In this document: piece by piece, positions 1 to 7,864 of the stretch | Numbering within the stretch: the first letter of the stretch is position 1 | Layout: every line of letters starts with the position of its first letter | Assembly (NCBI RefSeq): GCF_035492295.1 | Contig: NZ_DATJJK010000104.1 | Location: 1 to 24,463 of the forward strand | Origin: Acidisoma sp035492295 | GTDB lineage: Bacteria > Pseudomonadota > Alphaproteobacteria > Acetobacterales > Acetobacteraceae | Reading direction: 5' to 3' | Length of the DNA stretch: 24,463 nt | Notes under the pieces: model-generated | Databases searched by the model: none | What the model was told of the DNA's origin: nothing | Seen by the model: only the letters and a program-made list of their open reading frames with translations | Program-made: the position numbers and the translations under genes

Positions 1-885
1 TATCGCGGTCTTGATCTGCTCGGCCATCAGGCTGGTCAGTGCATCGACGCCGCGATCCCGCCCGATCAGCATGAGTGTCTGCACCCGCCCGCGCAGTTCA
101 TGCACGGGCACATAGGCGAGGCGTCCGGCCCGCTTCTCCCATTCGATATCGAAGGGCGTGAGGAAGGTGATGGCTTGGCCCAGCATCGCCGCGTGGCGCA
201 TCACTTCGATGGAATTGGTCTCGAGCGTCGGTTCCACTTCCAGCGCCGTCGCGGCGAAGGCCTCGTTGAGATAGGGGCGGATCGCCATGCCCTCCTCGGC
301 GACGATTAGCGGGTAGTCCGCGCAATCGGAAAGCCGCAGCTGCTGGCGAGAGGCGAGGGGATGATCCGGTGCCATCACGGCACCGAGCCGGCCGACGCCG
401 GAGGCGAGAACGCGCAGGCTGGGGTCCCGCGGGAAATCGAAGCCCAGGCCAAGATCGGCTTCGCCGGCCGAGACGGCGGCCATGATATCCACGCCCGAGG
501 GCAGCAGGCGCATGGTGAGTTTCACCCGTGGCGAGGTGCGGCGGAAATCGACCGCGATGCGCGGCACCATGTTGGCGGCAAGTCCGCTCATGATGGCGAG
601 GGTGATCTCGCCGCGCCGAAGGCCCTTCAGCTCCTCGATGCGGCGCTGCACGCGCTCCATGTCCTTCAGCGTCTGGCGGACATGGCGGATGACGATCTCG
701 CCCGCCGCCGTCAGCATCAGTTTCCGGGGCAGGCGCAGGAAGAGCGGCGTGCCGAGCTCGGCCTCGAGCGCCAGGATTTGCCGGTTGATGGCCGAGGAGG
801 CGACGTTCAGCCGCGCCGATGCCTTCCGCATCGATCCCGTCCGCGCCACCTCGTCCAGATAATGCAACAGGCGGCTATGCAGCAT
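1..885 (-). CDS. LysR-family transcriptional regulator (3' end cut by window)
   Basis: DNA-binding regulator that probably controls the divergent Rieske oxygenase gene. The reverse strand from 885 translates without a stop to the window edge (295 codons). It starts MLHSRLLHYLDEVARTGS and has the winged helix-turn-helix of LysR proteins at about residues 4-63 (KASARLNVASSAINRQI). A LysR substrate-binding domain follows from about residue 90 (GEITLAIMSG, then EADLGLGF). The start is fixed because an in-frame TGA lies five codons upstream of the ATG at 885, with a GAGAG ribosome site between them. LysR proteins usually run about 300 residues, so only a few C-terminal residues are missing. The effector is unknown but is probably the substrate of the neighbouring catabolic genes or a breakdown product. 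Confidence 0.93.
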   Translation of the reverse strand, partial: MLHSRLLHYLDEVARTGSMRKASARLNVASSAINRQILALEAELGTPLFLRLPRKLMLTAAGEIVIRHVRQTLKDMERVQRRIEELKGLRRGEITLAIMSGLAANMVPRIAVDFRRTSPRVKLTMRLLPSGVDIMAAVSAGEADLGLGFDFPRDPSLRVLASGVGRLGAVMAPDHPLASRQQLRLSDCADYPLIVAEEGMAIRPYLNEAFAATALEVEPTLETNSIEVMRHAAMLGQAITFLTPFDIEWEKRAGRLAYVPVHELRGRVQTLMLIGRDRGVDALTSLMAEQIKTAI

Positions 886-1013
886 GGGCGAGCTCTCTCA
901 GGCAGCGGACTGCACGCATTTAGGCAGCGGTTCCGTGGTTCTTCAATGCTTTTTCGTCTCGCATCAGCCGGTCGTTCTAGGCAAGATGCCTGGGTTCGGG
1001 ATGGGGGGCCTTG
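886..1013. promoter_or_regulatory. Divergent LysR/Rieske control region with repeated AGGCA elements
   Basis: This 128-base gap separates the LysR gene from the oxygenase gene it probably regulates. Two identical 9-mers AGGCAGCGG lie at 900-908 and 922-930, 22 bases (two helical turns) apart in the same orientation. A perfect dyad AGGCA-AGA-TGCCT lies at 979-991, close to the oxygenase start. LysR proteins typically bind a promoter-distal and a promoter-proximal site in such gaps, so these repeats are reasonable operator candidates. The elements are seen directly; their function is inferred. No convincing -35/-10 pair stands out. Confidence 0.4.
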
Positions 1014-2045
1014 ATGCTGACGACAAAGCAGAAGACGCTCAGGGCTTTCTGGTATCCGACGGTCAGGCTGGATGATCTCGCATCCGGCCCGCAACCTTTC
1101 CGCCTGATGGGCGAGGATATTGTTCTGTTCCTCACGCCGGACGGCAGGCCGGCCGCGCTGGAGGACCGCTGTTGCCACCGCACGGCCAAGCTGTCCAAGG
1201 GGTGGTGCGACGGCAACCTCCTCGTTTGCGGCTATCATGGCTGGGCCTTCGAGCGGGACGGCACGCTCGCCCGCATTCCGCAATTCGACCCTGAGGCGCC
1301 GTTTCCGAAGCACCGCGTGAAATCCTTCCACGCCGCCGCCCGCTACGGCTATCTCTGGGTGGCGCTGGAGGATCCCATCGCGCCCATTTTCGAGATTCCC
1401 GAGGATGGGGCGGAAGGCTTCCGCCGTATCTTCCAGTTCTATGAAAGCTGGAACACCGCGCCGCTCAGGCTGATGGAAAACTCCTTCGACAATGCCCATT
1501 TCGCCTTCGTCCATGCCGGGACCTTCGGCGACATCAAGCAGCCGAAGCCGCGCGTGTACGAGATCGAGGAAACCGGTTACGGCTTCAAAGCGACGACGGT
1601 GGTGGATATCCTCAACCCGCCGCCGGCCCATGCCGTGACCGGCACCACCGAACCCATCACCACGCGCAGCATGGTCAACCACTGGTATTTGCCCTTCGCG
1701 CGGCGGATGGACATGACCTATCCGAGCGGCATCCGGCACATCATCATCAATGTCGCGACGCCGGTGGAGGATGGCCGCATCCAGCTCATCCAGCTGCTCT
1801 ATCGCAATGACCGGGAGGAGGACTGCTCCACCGAAAAGCTCATCGCCTGGGATGCGACGATCGTGCATGAGGATCGCGACATTCTGGAATCGACCAGCCC
1901 GGACGCGATCCTGGACGTGCGGCGGCGGATCGAGGCGCATATGCCGTCCGACCGACCCGGATTGATCATGCGCCGCCGATTGCTGGAGCTGTTGCAGGCG
2001 CATGGCGAGGAGGAAGTGACCTTGGACTATGGGGCGGCGCGATGA
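1014..2045 (+). CDS. Rieske-type non-heme iron oxygenase (VanA/PaO-like, single component)
   Basis: A 343-residue terminal oxygenase that would hydroxylate or demethylate an organic ring compound using O2 and electrons from a partner reductase. The Rieske [2Fe-2S] site is visible as C53-x-H55 and C72-x2-H75 (RCCHRTAKLS, then CGYHGW). The catalytic mononuclear iron site is N156-x2-D159-x2-H162-x4-H167 (NSFDNAHFAFVH). Size and layout match the vanillate demethylase/phthalate oxygenase-like group rather than the longer alpha-subunits of benzene dioxygenases. ATG at 1014 is preferred over an in-frame TTG one codon earlier, with a G-rich ribosome site just upstream. The gene ends in an ATGA overlap with the amidohydrolase, so the two are co-transcribed. 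No ferredoxin-type reductase gene is present in the window. The substrate is unknown. Confidence 0.9.
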   Translation: MLTTKQKTLRAFWYPTVRLDDLASGPQPFRLMGEDIVLFLTPDGRPAALEDRCCHRTAKLSKGWCDGNLLVCGYHGWAFERDGTLARIPQFDPEAPFPKHRVKSFHAAARYGYLWVALEDPIAPIFEIPEDGAEGFRRIFQFYESWNTAPLRLMENSFDNAHFAFVHAGTFGDIKQPKPRVYEIEETGYGFKATTVVDILNPPPAHAVTGTTEPITTRSMVNHWYLPFARRMDMTYPSGIRHIIINVATPVEDGRIQLIQLLYRNDREEDCSTEKLIAWDATIVHEDRDILESTSPDAILDVRRRIEAHMPSDRPGLIMRRRLLELLQAHGEEEVTLDYGAAR

Positions 2046-3391
2046 GCGATTTTGCTATTCCCACGTCTGGCCGCTTCTGGTTGCGCCATGCAGCCATTCC
2101 CGCCGGCACGGTTGAAGCCTCGCTGCCGGCGCCGCGCGACGGCTACCTGCATGACGCCGATATCCTGATCGAGGACGGGCGCATTGCGGCAATCGCCCCC
2201 GCCACGGGCGGCGAGGGCGCGGACCTGCAGCGGCGCATCGTCTTTCCGTGTTTCGTTGACATGCACACGCATCTCGACAAGGGGCATGTGGTGGCGCGCA
2301 CCCCAAACCCGGACGGCACCTTTACCGGTGCGCTGACGGCGACGGGCGCAGACCGCGCGGCCTATTGGACGGGGGAGGACATTTCTCTCCGTATGGATTT
2401 CGGCCTGCGCACGGCCTATGCCCATGGCGTTGGCGCCATCCGCACCCACCTGGACAGTTTCGCCGAGCAATCCGAGATTTCATGGGGCGTGTTCCGCGAT
2501 CTGCGCGCGCGCTGGGCGGGAAAAATCGCCCTGCAGGCAGTGGCGCTGACGACGATCGACCAATACGACACGCCATTCGGCGCGGAACTTGCCGCCCTTG
2601 TTGCGCGATCGGAGGGAATCCTCGGCGCCGTGACGCGGCTTTCCGGTGTCGATCATGGTGCTATCGTCGAGATCGACCGGCTGCTCGACCTGCTTTTCGC
2701 ACAGGCAAAACGCTACGGCCTTGATGTCGACCTGCACGTAGACGAGACGGATGATGTGGCAGCCTTCACACTGCCGCGCATCGCGGCGGCCATCGAGCGA
2801 AGTGATTTTCGGGGTCGTGTCACCTGCGGCCATTGCTGCAATCTTGCGCTGCAGCCGGAGACCACGGCGGCGGAGACGATTGCGCATCTGGCGAGGCTCG
2901 GTGTTACCATCGTCACTCTGCCATCGGCGAACATGTATCTGCAGGACCGGACACCTGGGCGCACGCCGCGCTGGCGCGGTGTTACGCTGGCGCATGAGCT
3001 GCGCGCGGCGGGTGTGGCCTTCGCAGTCGCGACGGACAATTGCCGCGATGCCTTCGTGCCCTACGGCGACCATGACACGCTGGACAGTTTTCGCTTCGCG
3101 CTGCGTGTGTCCCATCTCGACCACCCCTATGGCGACTGGGCAGGCGCGATCACCGCGGTGCCTGCCGCCGCCATGGGCCTTAAGGATTGCGGCCTCATCG
3201 CCCCGGGACGCACCGCCGACCTGGTGCTGACCCGGGCGCGCAGTTTCGACGAACTCGTCTCCCGCCCGCAATCCGATCGGACGGTCCTGCGCGCGGGGCG
3301 GGTGATCGACCGCACTCTGCCGGATTATGCGGAACTCGACATCCTGAAGGGCGCCAAGCCCCGCACGCTGGCGGGGCCGAGCGCTGCCTGA
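2042..3391 (+). CDS. Cytosine-deaminase-like metal-dependent amidohydrolase
   Basis: A 449-residue TIM-barrel amidohydrolase that would hydrolyse a C-N bond (deamination or amide/ring opening) in a small heterocycle. The metal and catalytic residues of the CodA family are all visible: H75 and H77 (MHTHLDK), H232 and E235 (LHVDET), H264 (GHCC) and D332 (ATDN). Compared with E. coli CodA as I recall it, the substrate segment differs: the FPQEG motif carrying the cytosine-binding glutamine is replaced by VALTTIDQY around 168-175, and the Asp after the metal Asp is N333. Cytosine is therefore doubtful, and a related ring (creatinine-, isoguanine- or pyrimidine-like) is more likely. It overlaps the oxygenase stop (ATGA) and shares its operon. 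It is convergent with the hydrolase gene, with 9 bases between stops and no terminator visible. Confidence 0.88.
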   Translation: MSDFAIPTSGRFWLRHAAIPAGTVEASLPAPRDGYLHDADILIEDGRIAAIAPATGGEGADLQRRIVFPCFVDMHTHLDKGHVVARTPNPDGTFTGALTATGADRAAYWTGEDISLRMDFGLRTAYAHGVGAIRTHLDSFAEQSEISWGVFRDLRARWAGKIALQAVALTTIDQYDTPFGAELAALVARSEGILGAVTRLSGVDHGAIVEIDRLLDLLFAQAKRYGLDVDLHVDETDDVAAFTLPRIAAAIERSDFRGRVTCGHCCNLALQPETTAAETIAHLARLGVTIVTLPSANMYLQDRTPGRTPRWRGVTLAHELRAAGVAFAVATDNCRDAFVPYGDHDTLDSFRFALRVSHLDHPYGDWAGAITAVPAAAMGLKDCGLIAPGRTADLVLTRARSFDELVSRPQSDRTVLRAGRVIDRTLPDYAELDILKGAKPRTLAGPSAA

Positions 3392-3400
3392 GGCAATGGC

Positions 3401-4939
3401 TTAGCGCGTAAAACGATTATCCAAGGCCTGGGCGAAGAAATCGCTCGTCACCTGCCGAACCGGCTGGCCCGCGAAGGAAACCTGGTAGGCGGACCCCGGC
3501 GGTGCGTTCTCACCGCCTGGGTGAATGGCGAAGGCATCGCCGTCCCAATGGGTGCAGGGCATCGCCACCTGCGCGGGACCGGCGACAAGCGTGAGCCCCG
3601 CGGTCGAATTCCGCACGACCAACGGCCCGTAATAGGCATTGTCATAGGTGCCGACATAGGCGCCGAGAGCCTGCGGCGGCGCGGGGTGAGCGGGCGGGGT
3701 TTTGCCGGCGAGGCTGCCTTCCGGCGCCCGCATCTGCGCGAAGACGGGTGCCACCACGGCCAGCCAATCCCGCTGGGCGGTGCCGAACTGGACATAGTCC
3801 AGGAAGGTCAGGCTGATCGCTTCGGCCACGCCGACCGGCCAGGCGTTCGTGAGCACGACGATGCCGACGCCAAGTTCGGGCAGCATCATGATGCTGGTGC
3901 CGGCGCCGAGCAGGAAGGCGCCGGAATGGCCGAGCATTCGGTGCCCGCCGTCGCTGGTGCCGACATTGAAGCCGAAGCCGTAATAGGAGGCAGGTTTCCC
4001 GTCATGCGCCGGGCCACTCTGCATTTGCGGCGAAAGCGCGGGGATGAGCCCTGCGCGTGCCACGATCTCCCGGCCCTGATAGCGGCCTTGGCCGAGGATG
4101 AGAGAGAGCCACTTCGCCATGTCCTGCACCGAAGAACTCGCGCCCCCGGCAGGGGACTGCGCTTCCGGATTGCGCACCGGCCCGGGCAGAAAGCGGCCGT
4201 TTACCGGCACATGCCCGACGGCCCGGTTGTCCATGGCCATGAACTCCGCGAAGCGGGAGGTGGTGCGACCCATGCCAAGCGGGCGATAGAGCACGGTCTC
4301 GGACAGGCTTGACCAGTCCTGCCCGGCCTTCACCGCCACGGCCTCTGCTGCAGCGGTGACGCCCATATTGGTATAGGCGTAGTGGGTGCGAAACCCATCC
4401 AGCGGCAGCATACGCAGCCGGTGCAGGATCTCGTCACGCCCGTAGCCCAGATCCTCCAGAACGTCCCCCGCATGGTCCGGCAGGCCGGAGCGGTGGGCGT
4501 AGAGATCGGCGATCGTCAGTTCTCGCGTCGCCATGGCATCGGAGAGCGCGAACCAGGGCAGCAGGCTCTGCATCCGGCTGTCCCATGCCACGCTGCCGAT
4601 GCCGACCTGATGGGCGACGACGGTGGCGCCAAGCGGCTTGGAGACGGAGGCGAGCTGGAAGACGGTGTCGGCGTTCACCGCTCCGGCTTCGCCTACCTTG
4701 CGCAGGCCGTAGCCGCGGGCGAAGCGCAGATCGTCACCCTGCACGATGGCCAGTGCGATTCCCGGAACACCGGAGCTCGCCTGCAGGCTTTGCGCCAGCG
4801 CATCGGTGGCGGTGATGGCATGGTCGAGTTGGGCGCGGTCCAGTGGAGCGGCGGCCCCGGCACGGGATGCGAAAGGGGCGCCGAGTGTGCCGCCGAGCAG
4901 CAGCCGGCGTGAGACGAGGCCTGGCGCCATGGAGGGCAT
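3401..4939 (-). CDS. Exported serine hydrolase, beta-lactamase/class C fold, with C-terminal DUF3471-like domain
   Basis: A 512-residue penicillin-binding-protein-fold hydrolase (EstB/AmpC-like). The nucleophile motif is S98-V-S-K101, the second motif Y189-T-N191, and a GHSG segment stands where the KTG-equivalent motif is expected. The N-terminus has a twin-arginine-like signal (VSRRLLLGG, then a hydrophobic stretch ending near SRAGAAA), so the enzyme probably acts in the periplasm. About 100 C-terminal residues (GAYVGTYDNAYYG onward) resemble the small beta domain often attached to such hydrolases. ATG 4939 is chosen because the longer frame begins with TTG and would bury the signal peptide; ATG 4930 is equally possible and neither has a strong ribosome site. 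It is last in the operon, 102 bases after the NAD(P)H oxidoreductase. It may hydrolyse an ester or amide precursor rather than beta-lactams. Confidence 0.85.
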   Translation of the reverse strand: MPSMAPGLVSRRLLLGGTLGAPFASRAGAAAPLDRAQLDHAITATDALAQSLQASSGVPGIALAIVQGDDLRFARGYGLRKVGEAGAVNADTVFQLASVSKPLGATVVAHQVGIGSVAWDSRMQSLLPWFALSDAMATRELTIADLYAHRSGLPDHAGDVLEDLGYGRDEILHRLRMLPLDGFRTHYAYTNMGVTAAAEAVAVKAGQDWSSLSETVLYRPLGMGRTTSRFAEFMAMDNRAVGHVPVNGRFLPGPVRNPEAQSPAGGASSSVQDMAKWLSLILGQGRYQGREIVARAGLIPALSPQMQSGPAHDGKPASYYGFGFNVGTSDGGHRMLGHSGAFLLGAGTSIMMLPELGVGIVVLTNAWPVGVAEAISLTFLDYVQFGTAQRDWLAVVAPVFAQMRAPEGSLAGKTPPAHPAPPQALGAYVGTYDNAYYGPLVVRNSTAGLTLVAGPAQVAMPCTHWDGDAFAIHPGGENAPPGSAYQVSFAGQPVRQVTSDFFAQALDNRFTR

Positions 4940-5041
4940 CCCATCGTTTCTGGGTCGATTGATTCTCAGTGAAGCCCAGCGCGGATGGCCTGGCAATCCC
5001 CACGGACGAGCGGGTTGGCGCTCTGCCCTATTGATTAGACC

Positions 5042-5623
5042 TTAGAACGCCGCCATGCGCCGCTCGACAAGGGCGAGATGGGCGCGGAGCTGCGGCTCCG
5101 TCGCACGGTTGATGTCATAGAAGGCGAGGTGCTCCACCGGGGCCCCGGGCTTGATCGTCACCCGCAACACGCGCGTGACCAGCTTGCGCGGCGGATCACC
5201 GACGAGGGCCGCGCGCAGGCGATTGCCGCCATAGGTCATGCAGGCGGTGAGCTTGCCGATATTGTGCAGAATGGGGCGGACCTTGCCGTCCAAAATGTCG
5301 AAGGAGACGCCGGGCAGAAACACCCGGTCGAAATAGCCCTTGAGCATGGCGGGAAAGCCGAAATTCCACACCGGGGAGACGATGACCATTGCCTCCGCCG
5401 CCCGCAGCCGCGCGACGTATTCGGCGACCGGCGCGGTATTCTCGGGGATGTCATGATAGGCGAGGCGCTCCGCCCGCGTCACGATGGGCTGGAAGCCCTC
5501 GGCATAGAGATCGCAATCATCGACGCTGTGGCCTGCCTTCCGCAGGCCGCGCAGTGCGGCCTCATGCACCGCGGCGTTGAAGCTGCTTTCCACCGGGTGG
5601 GTATAGAGAAGAAGGACTTTCAT
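5042..5623 (-). CDS. NAD(P)H oxidoreductase, flavodoxin-fold (quinone reductase family)
   Basis: A 193-residue cytoplasmic flavoprotein of the NAD(P)H dehydrogenase (quinone)/KefF-MdaB type. The N-terminal MKVLLLYTHPVESSFN is the usual first strand and phosphate-binding loop of this fold. The segment SPVWNFGFPAMLKGYFDRV (about 83-101) is the conserved flavin/dimer region, and MTYGG follows at about 139. These enzymes pass hydride from NAD(P)H through FMN or FAD to quinones, azo or nitro compounds, or another protein. The ATG overlaps the stop of the FAD oxidase by one base (TGATG), showing translational coupling. In this operon it might reduce a quinone-like intermediate or supply electrons to a partner; the sequence does not show which. 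Confidence 0.85.
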   Translation of the reverse strand: MKVLLLYTHPVESSFNAAVHEAALRGLRKAGHSVDDCDLYAEGFQPIVTRAERLAYHDIPENTAPVAEYVARLRAAEAMVIVSPVWNFGFPAMLKGYFDRVFLPGVSFDILDGKVRPILHNIGKLTACMTYGGNRLRAALVGDPPRKLVTRVLRVTIKPGAPVEHLAFYDINRATEPQLRAHLALVERRMAAF

Positions 5624-7029
5624 CAGGCGGCCGGCTGGCTGAAGAGATAACGGCGGGAGCTGGAGAAATCGAAATTCGGATCGTCCCAGGCGATCATCTT
5701 GCCCGGATTGAGCAGACCCTTGGGGTCCACTTCACGTTTGAAGGCGAGCTGGCCGTGGTCCGATCGCTTCATGCCGCCTTCCTCCAACGTATAGCGATGG
5801 GGATTGAAGACGAGGCAGCCGTTCTCCTCGAAAAGACCGATGATGGCATCCAGCCGCTCCTCGGTCGTGAAGCGGATCAGCGGCAGGCCGGAACAGACCA
5901 CATGCCCGTCGAAACGGATGAATTCCAGATGCTCGATCATCTCATCGCCCAGCAACCGGCCCATGGTGGCGACGGCCGCAAGGTGATCCGGATAGGGGTA
6001 GAGAATCTGCAGATAGGTGAGCGAAGGGTCCACCCGCCGGGCGACAAGGGTGGTGTGATTCCAGGTCAATTCGAAGAGAGGGGGCAGGGTTTTGCGCTCG
6101 TCGTCCGTGAGCCGATCGGACCGGAAGACCTCGGCGCCGCCGTGGCGGGCGGCGAAGGCCGCAAAGGCCGTGACGGAATGGGGGGCGACCATGACGAGGA
6201 CGGAAACTTGATCCCCCGTCAGAAATCGGCCGTGCTGCGAAAAATAGCGACGCCCAAGGCCTGGCCCCATGACGGCCAGTTCCTTGAGCAGGATACCGTC
6301 TTCCCGGCCCAGCGCATCGGAGAAATGCGCCGCCTTGGCCAGATCGTCGAACGCGACAATGGCCTCGACCCAGTCATAGCTCGGGGCGAGGGGCACGGTA
6401 CACTCGGTGATGATGCCGTTGGTGCCGTAGGCATGGGCGACCTTGGCAATCTCGTCACCCTCCAGCACCAGCAGACGCGGCTTGGCCTCCATCGTGGCGA
6501 CGCGCAGCCGGGTGACATTGCCACTGTTGCGCAGGCCGCCCCAGCGGATGGAACCGACGCCGCCGGACCCGCCGGCGATGAAGCCGCCGATGGAGGCGGT
6601 GCGATGGGTGGAGGGGAACATGCGAAGTTCCTGGCCGGAATGGGCACGGGTGGCGGCGTCGATCCGACCGAGCAGAGCGCCGGCTTCGGCGACGACATAG
6701 CCGGGGCCGATCTCCCCCACCGCGTTCATGGCGTGCAGGTCAAGCACCATGCCGCCGGCAAGCGGCATGGCTTGGCCGTAGTTACCTGTGCCGGCGCCGC
6801 GCGGCGTGACCGGCATGTCGAGCGCATGAGCGGCGGCCAGCGCCCGCAGCACTTCCGCCTCGTTCCGTGGTGTCACGACGACATCGCCCACCACCTCGTC
6901 GAGCAGGCGTTTCAGCACCGGCGAATACCAGTAGAAATCGCGGCTTTTGCGGCGGACGAGGGCAGGATCATCCTCCACCAGCATACCGTCGAGCATGGTT
7001 TTCAGCTGTGCGATGCTGTTCGGTTGCAT
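5623..7029 (-). CDS. FAD-binding oxidase, glycolate oxidase GlcD/PCMH type
   Basis: A 468-residue flavoprotein of the FAD-linked oxidase (PCMH) family. The FAD-binding half shows TPRGAGTGNYGQ (about residues 71-82) and GGSGGVGSIRWGGLRNSGN around 150-170. The C-terminal cap ends with the family's typical GLLNPGKM. Such enzymes oxidise alpha-hydroxy acids, alcohols or lactate-like substrates and pass electrons to a carrier or O2. ATG 7029 is chosen over an upstream TTG because a GGAG site precedes it and it sits 13 bases after the permease stop. It lies between the ABC permease and the NAD(P)H oxidoreductase in the same operon, so it probably oxidises an intermediate of the imported compound. 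The substrate cannot be read from sequence. Confidence 0.88.
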   Translation of the reverse strand: MQPNSIAQLKTMLDGMLVEDDPALVRRKSRDFYWYSPVLKRLLDEVVGDVVVTPRNEAEVLRALAAAHALDMPVTPRGAGTGNYGQAMPLAGGMVLDLHAMNAVGEIGPGYVVAEAGALLGRIDAATRAHSGQELRMFPSTHRTASIGGFIAGGSGGVGSIRWGGLRNSGNVTRLRVATMEAKPRLLVLEGDEIAKVAHAYGTNGIITECTVPLAPSYDWVEAIVAFDDLAKAAHFSDALGREDGILLKELAVMGPGLGRRYFSQHGRFLTGDQVSVLVMVAPHSVTAFAAFAARHGGAEVFRSDRLTDDERKTLPPLFELTWNHTTLVARRVDPSLTYLQILYPYPDHLAAVATMGRLLGDEMIEHLEFIRFDGHVVCSGLPLIRFTTEERLDAIIGLFEENGCLVFNPHRYTLEEGGMKRSDHGQLAFKREVDPKGLLNPGKMIAWDDPNFDFSSSRRYLFSQPAA

Positions 7030-7042
7030 GGGTCTTGCTCCG

Positions 7043-7864
7043 TCAATTCTCGCGCCGCACGGCACTTTCGTGCCAATGGCGGAGGGCGAAGTATTCAAGT
7101 GCGCTCATCAACCCGAAAATGAGGATGCCGAGCACCGAGAGCAGGCCGAGGGCCGCGAACATGCGCGGAATGTCGAGCCGGTTGCCGGCTTCGATAATGC
7201 GCCAGGCAAGCCCCGTGGAGGCGCCGCTGCCGGCAACGAATTCCGCCACCACCGCGCCGATGAGCGACAGCCCGCCCGAGATTTTCATGCCAGCCAGGAT
7301 ATAGGGCAGCGCCGTCGGAAACTGGATTTCCGTCAGCACCCGCCAGCGGGACGCGCCGTAAAGCTGCATCAGGTTGCGCAGGTTATGGTCGGTCGAGCGC
7401 AGGCCGAGGGTGGTGTTGGAGAGAACAGGGAAGAAGGCGACGATCCAGGCGAGGATGAGCAGAGCCAGCCGGACATTGTCATATCCGACCCAGATGATGA
7501 TGAGCGGCGCGATGGAGACCACGGGCGTCACTTGCAGGATCACCGCATAGGGAAAAAAGGCGGTCGCGATCCAGCGCGATTGCGAGAAGAGGACGGCAAG
7601 TGCCACACCGCCCACGACCGCCGCGATGAAGGCTTCCACCGTCACCGTCAGCGTGAACCAGAGCGAGCCCATCAGACTCCAGAAATCGGCGATGAAGGCG
7701 CGCCAAATAAGGGTGGGCGCGGGGAGGACGAATTTCGGCACGCCCAGGGCGGTGACGATGAGTTGCCAGGCCACCAGGAAAAGAACACCGACAAGAAGCG
7801 GCAGGGCCACTTTGAGCACCCGCCCCGAGACGTCCGGCGGCAGGGTGATGGGGGCCTCGCTCAT
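7043..7864 (-). CDS. ABC transporter permease (SsuC/TauC/ThiX family)
   Basis: A 273-residue inner-membrane permease of the nitrate/sulfonate/pyrimidine-precursor importer family. It has about six hydrophobic segments: the first is VALPLLVGVLFLVAWQLIV near residues 19-37 and the last is AALGLLSVLGILIFGLMSAL near the C-terminus. The cytoplasmic coupling (EAA) loop is GAVVAEFVAGSGASTGLAW. ATG 7864 overlaps the ATPase stop as ATGA, so the longer TTG-initiated frame is not needed. It forms a complete importer with the ATPase and binding protein upstream. Confidence 0.92.
   Translation of the reverse strand: MSEAPITLPPDVSGRVLKVALPLLVGVLFLVAWQLIVTALGVPKFVLPAPTLIWRAFIADFWSLMGSLWFTLTVTVEAFIAAVVGGVALAVLFSQSRWIATAFFPYAVILQVTPVVSIAPLIIIWVGYDNVRLALLILAWIVAFFPVLSNTTLGLRSTDHNLRNLMQLYGASRWRVLTEIQFPTALPYILAGMKISGGLSLIGAVVAEFVAGSGASTGLAWRIIEAGNRLDIPRMFAALGLLSVLGILIFGLMSALEYFALRHWHESAVRREN

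Noticed and set aside
807..2003. Long open frame antisense to the Rieske oxygenase gene
   Set aside because: It is Arg/His-rich, has no recognisable domain or ribosome site, and lies wholly opposite a gene with clear Rieske motifs. High G+C produces such shadow frames.
5755..7122. 455-codon frame opposite the FAD oxidase gene
   Set aside because: The composition is that of an antisense shadow (His/Gly/Asp-rich, no domain); the minus-strand FAD oxidase is clear.
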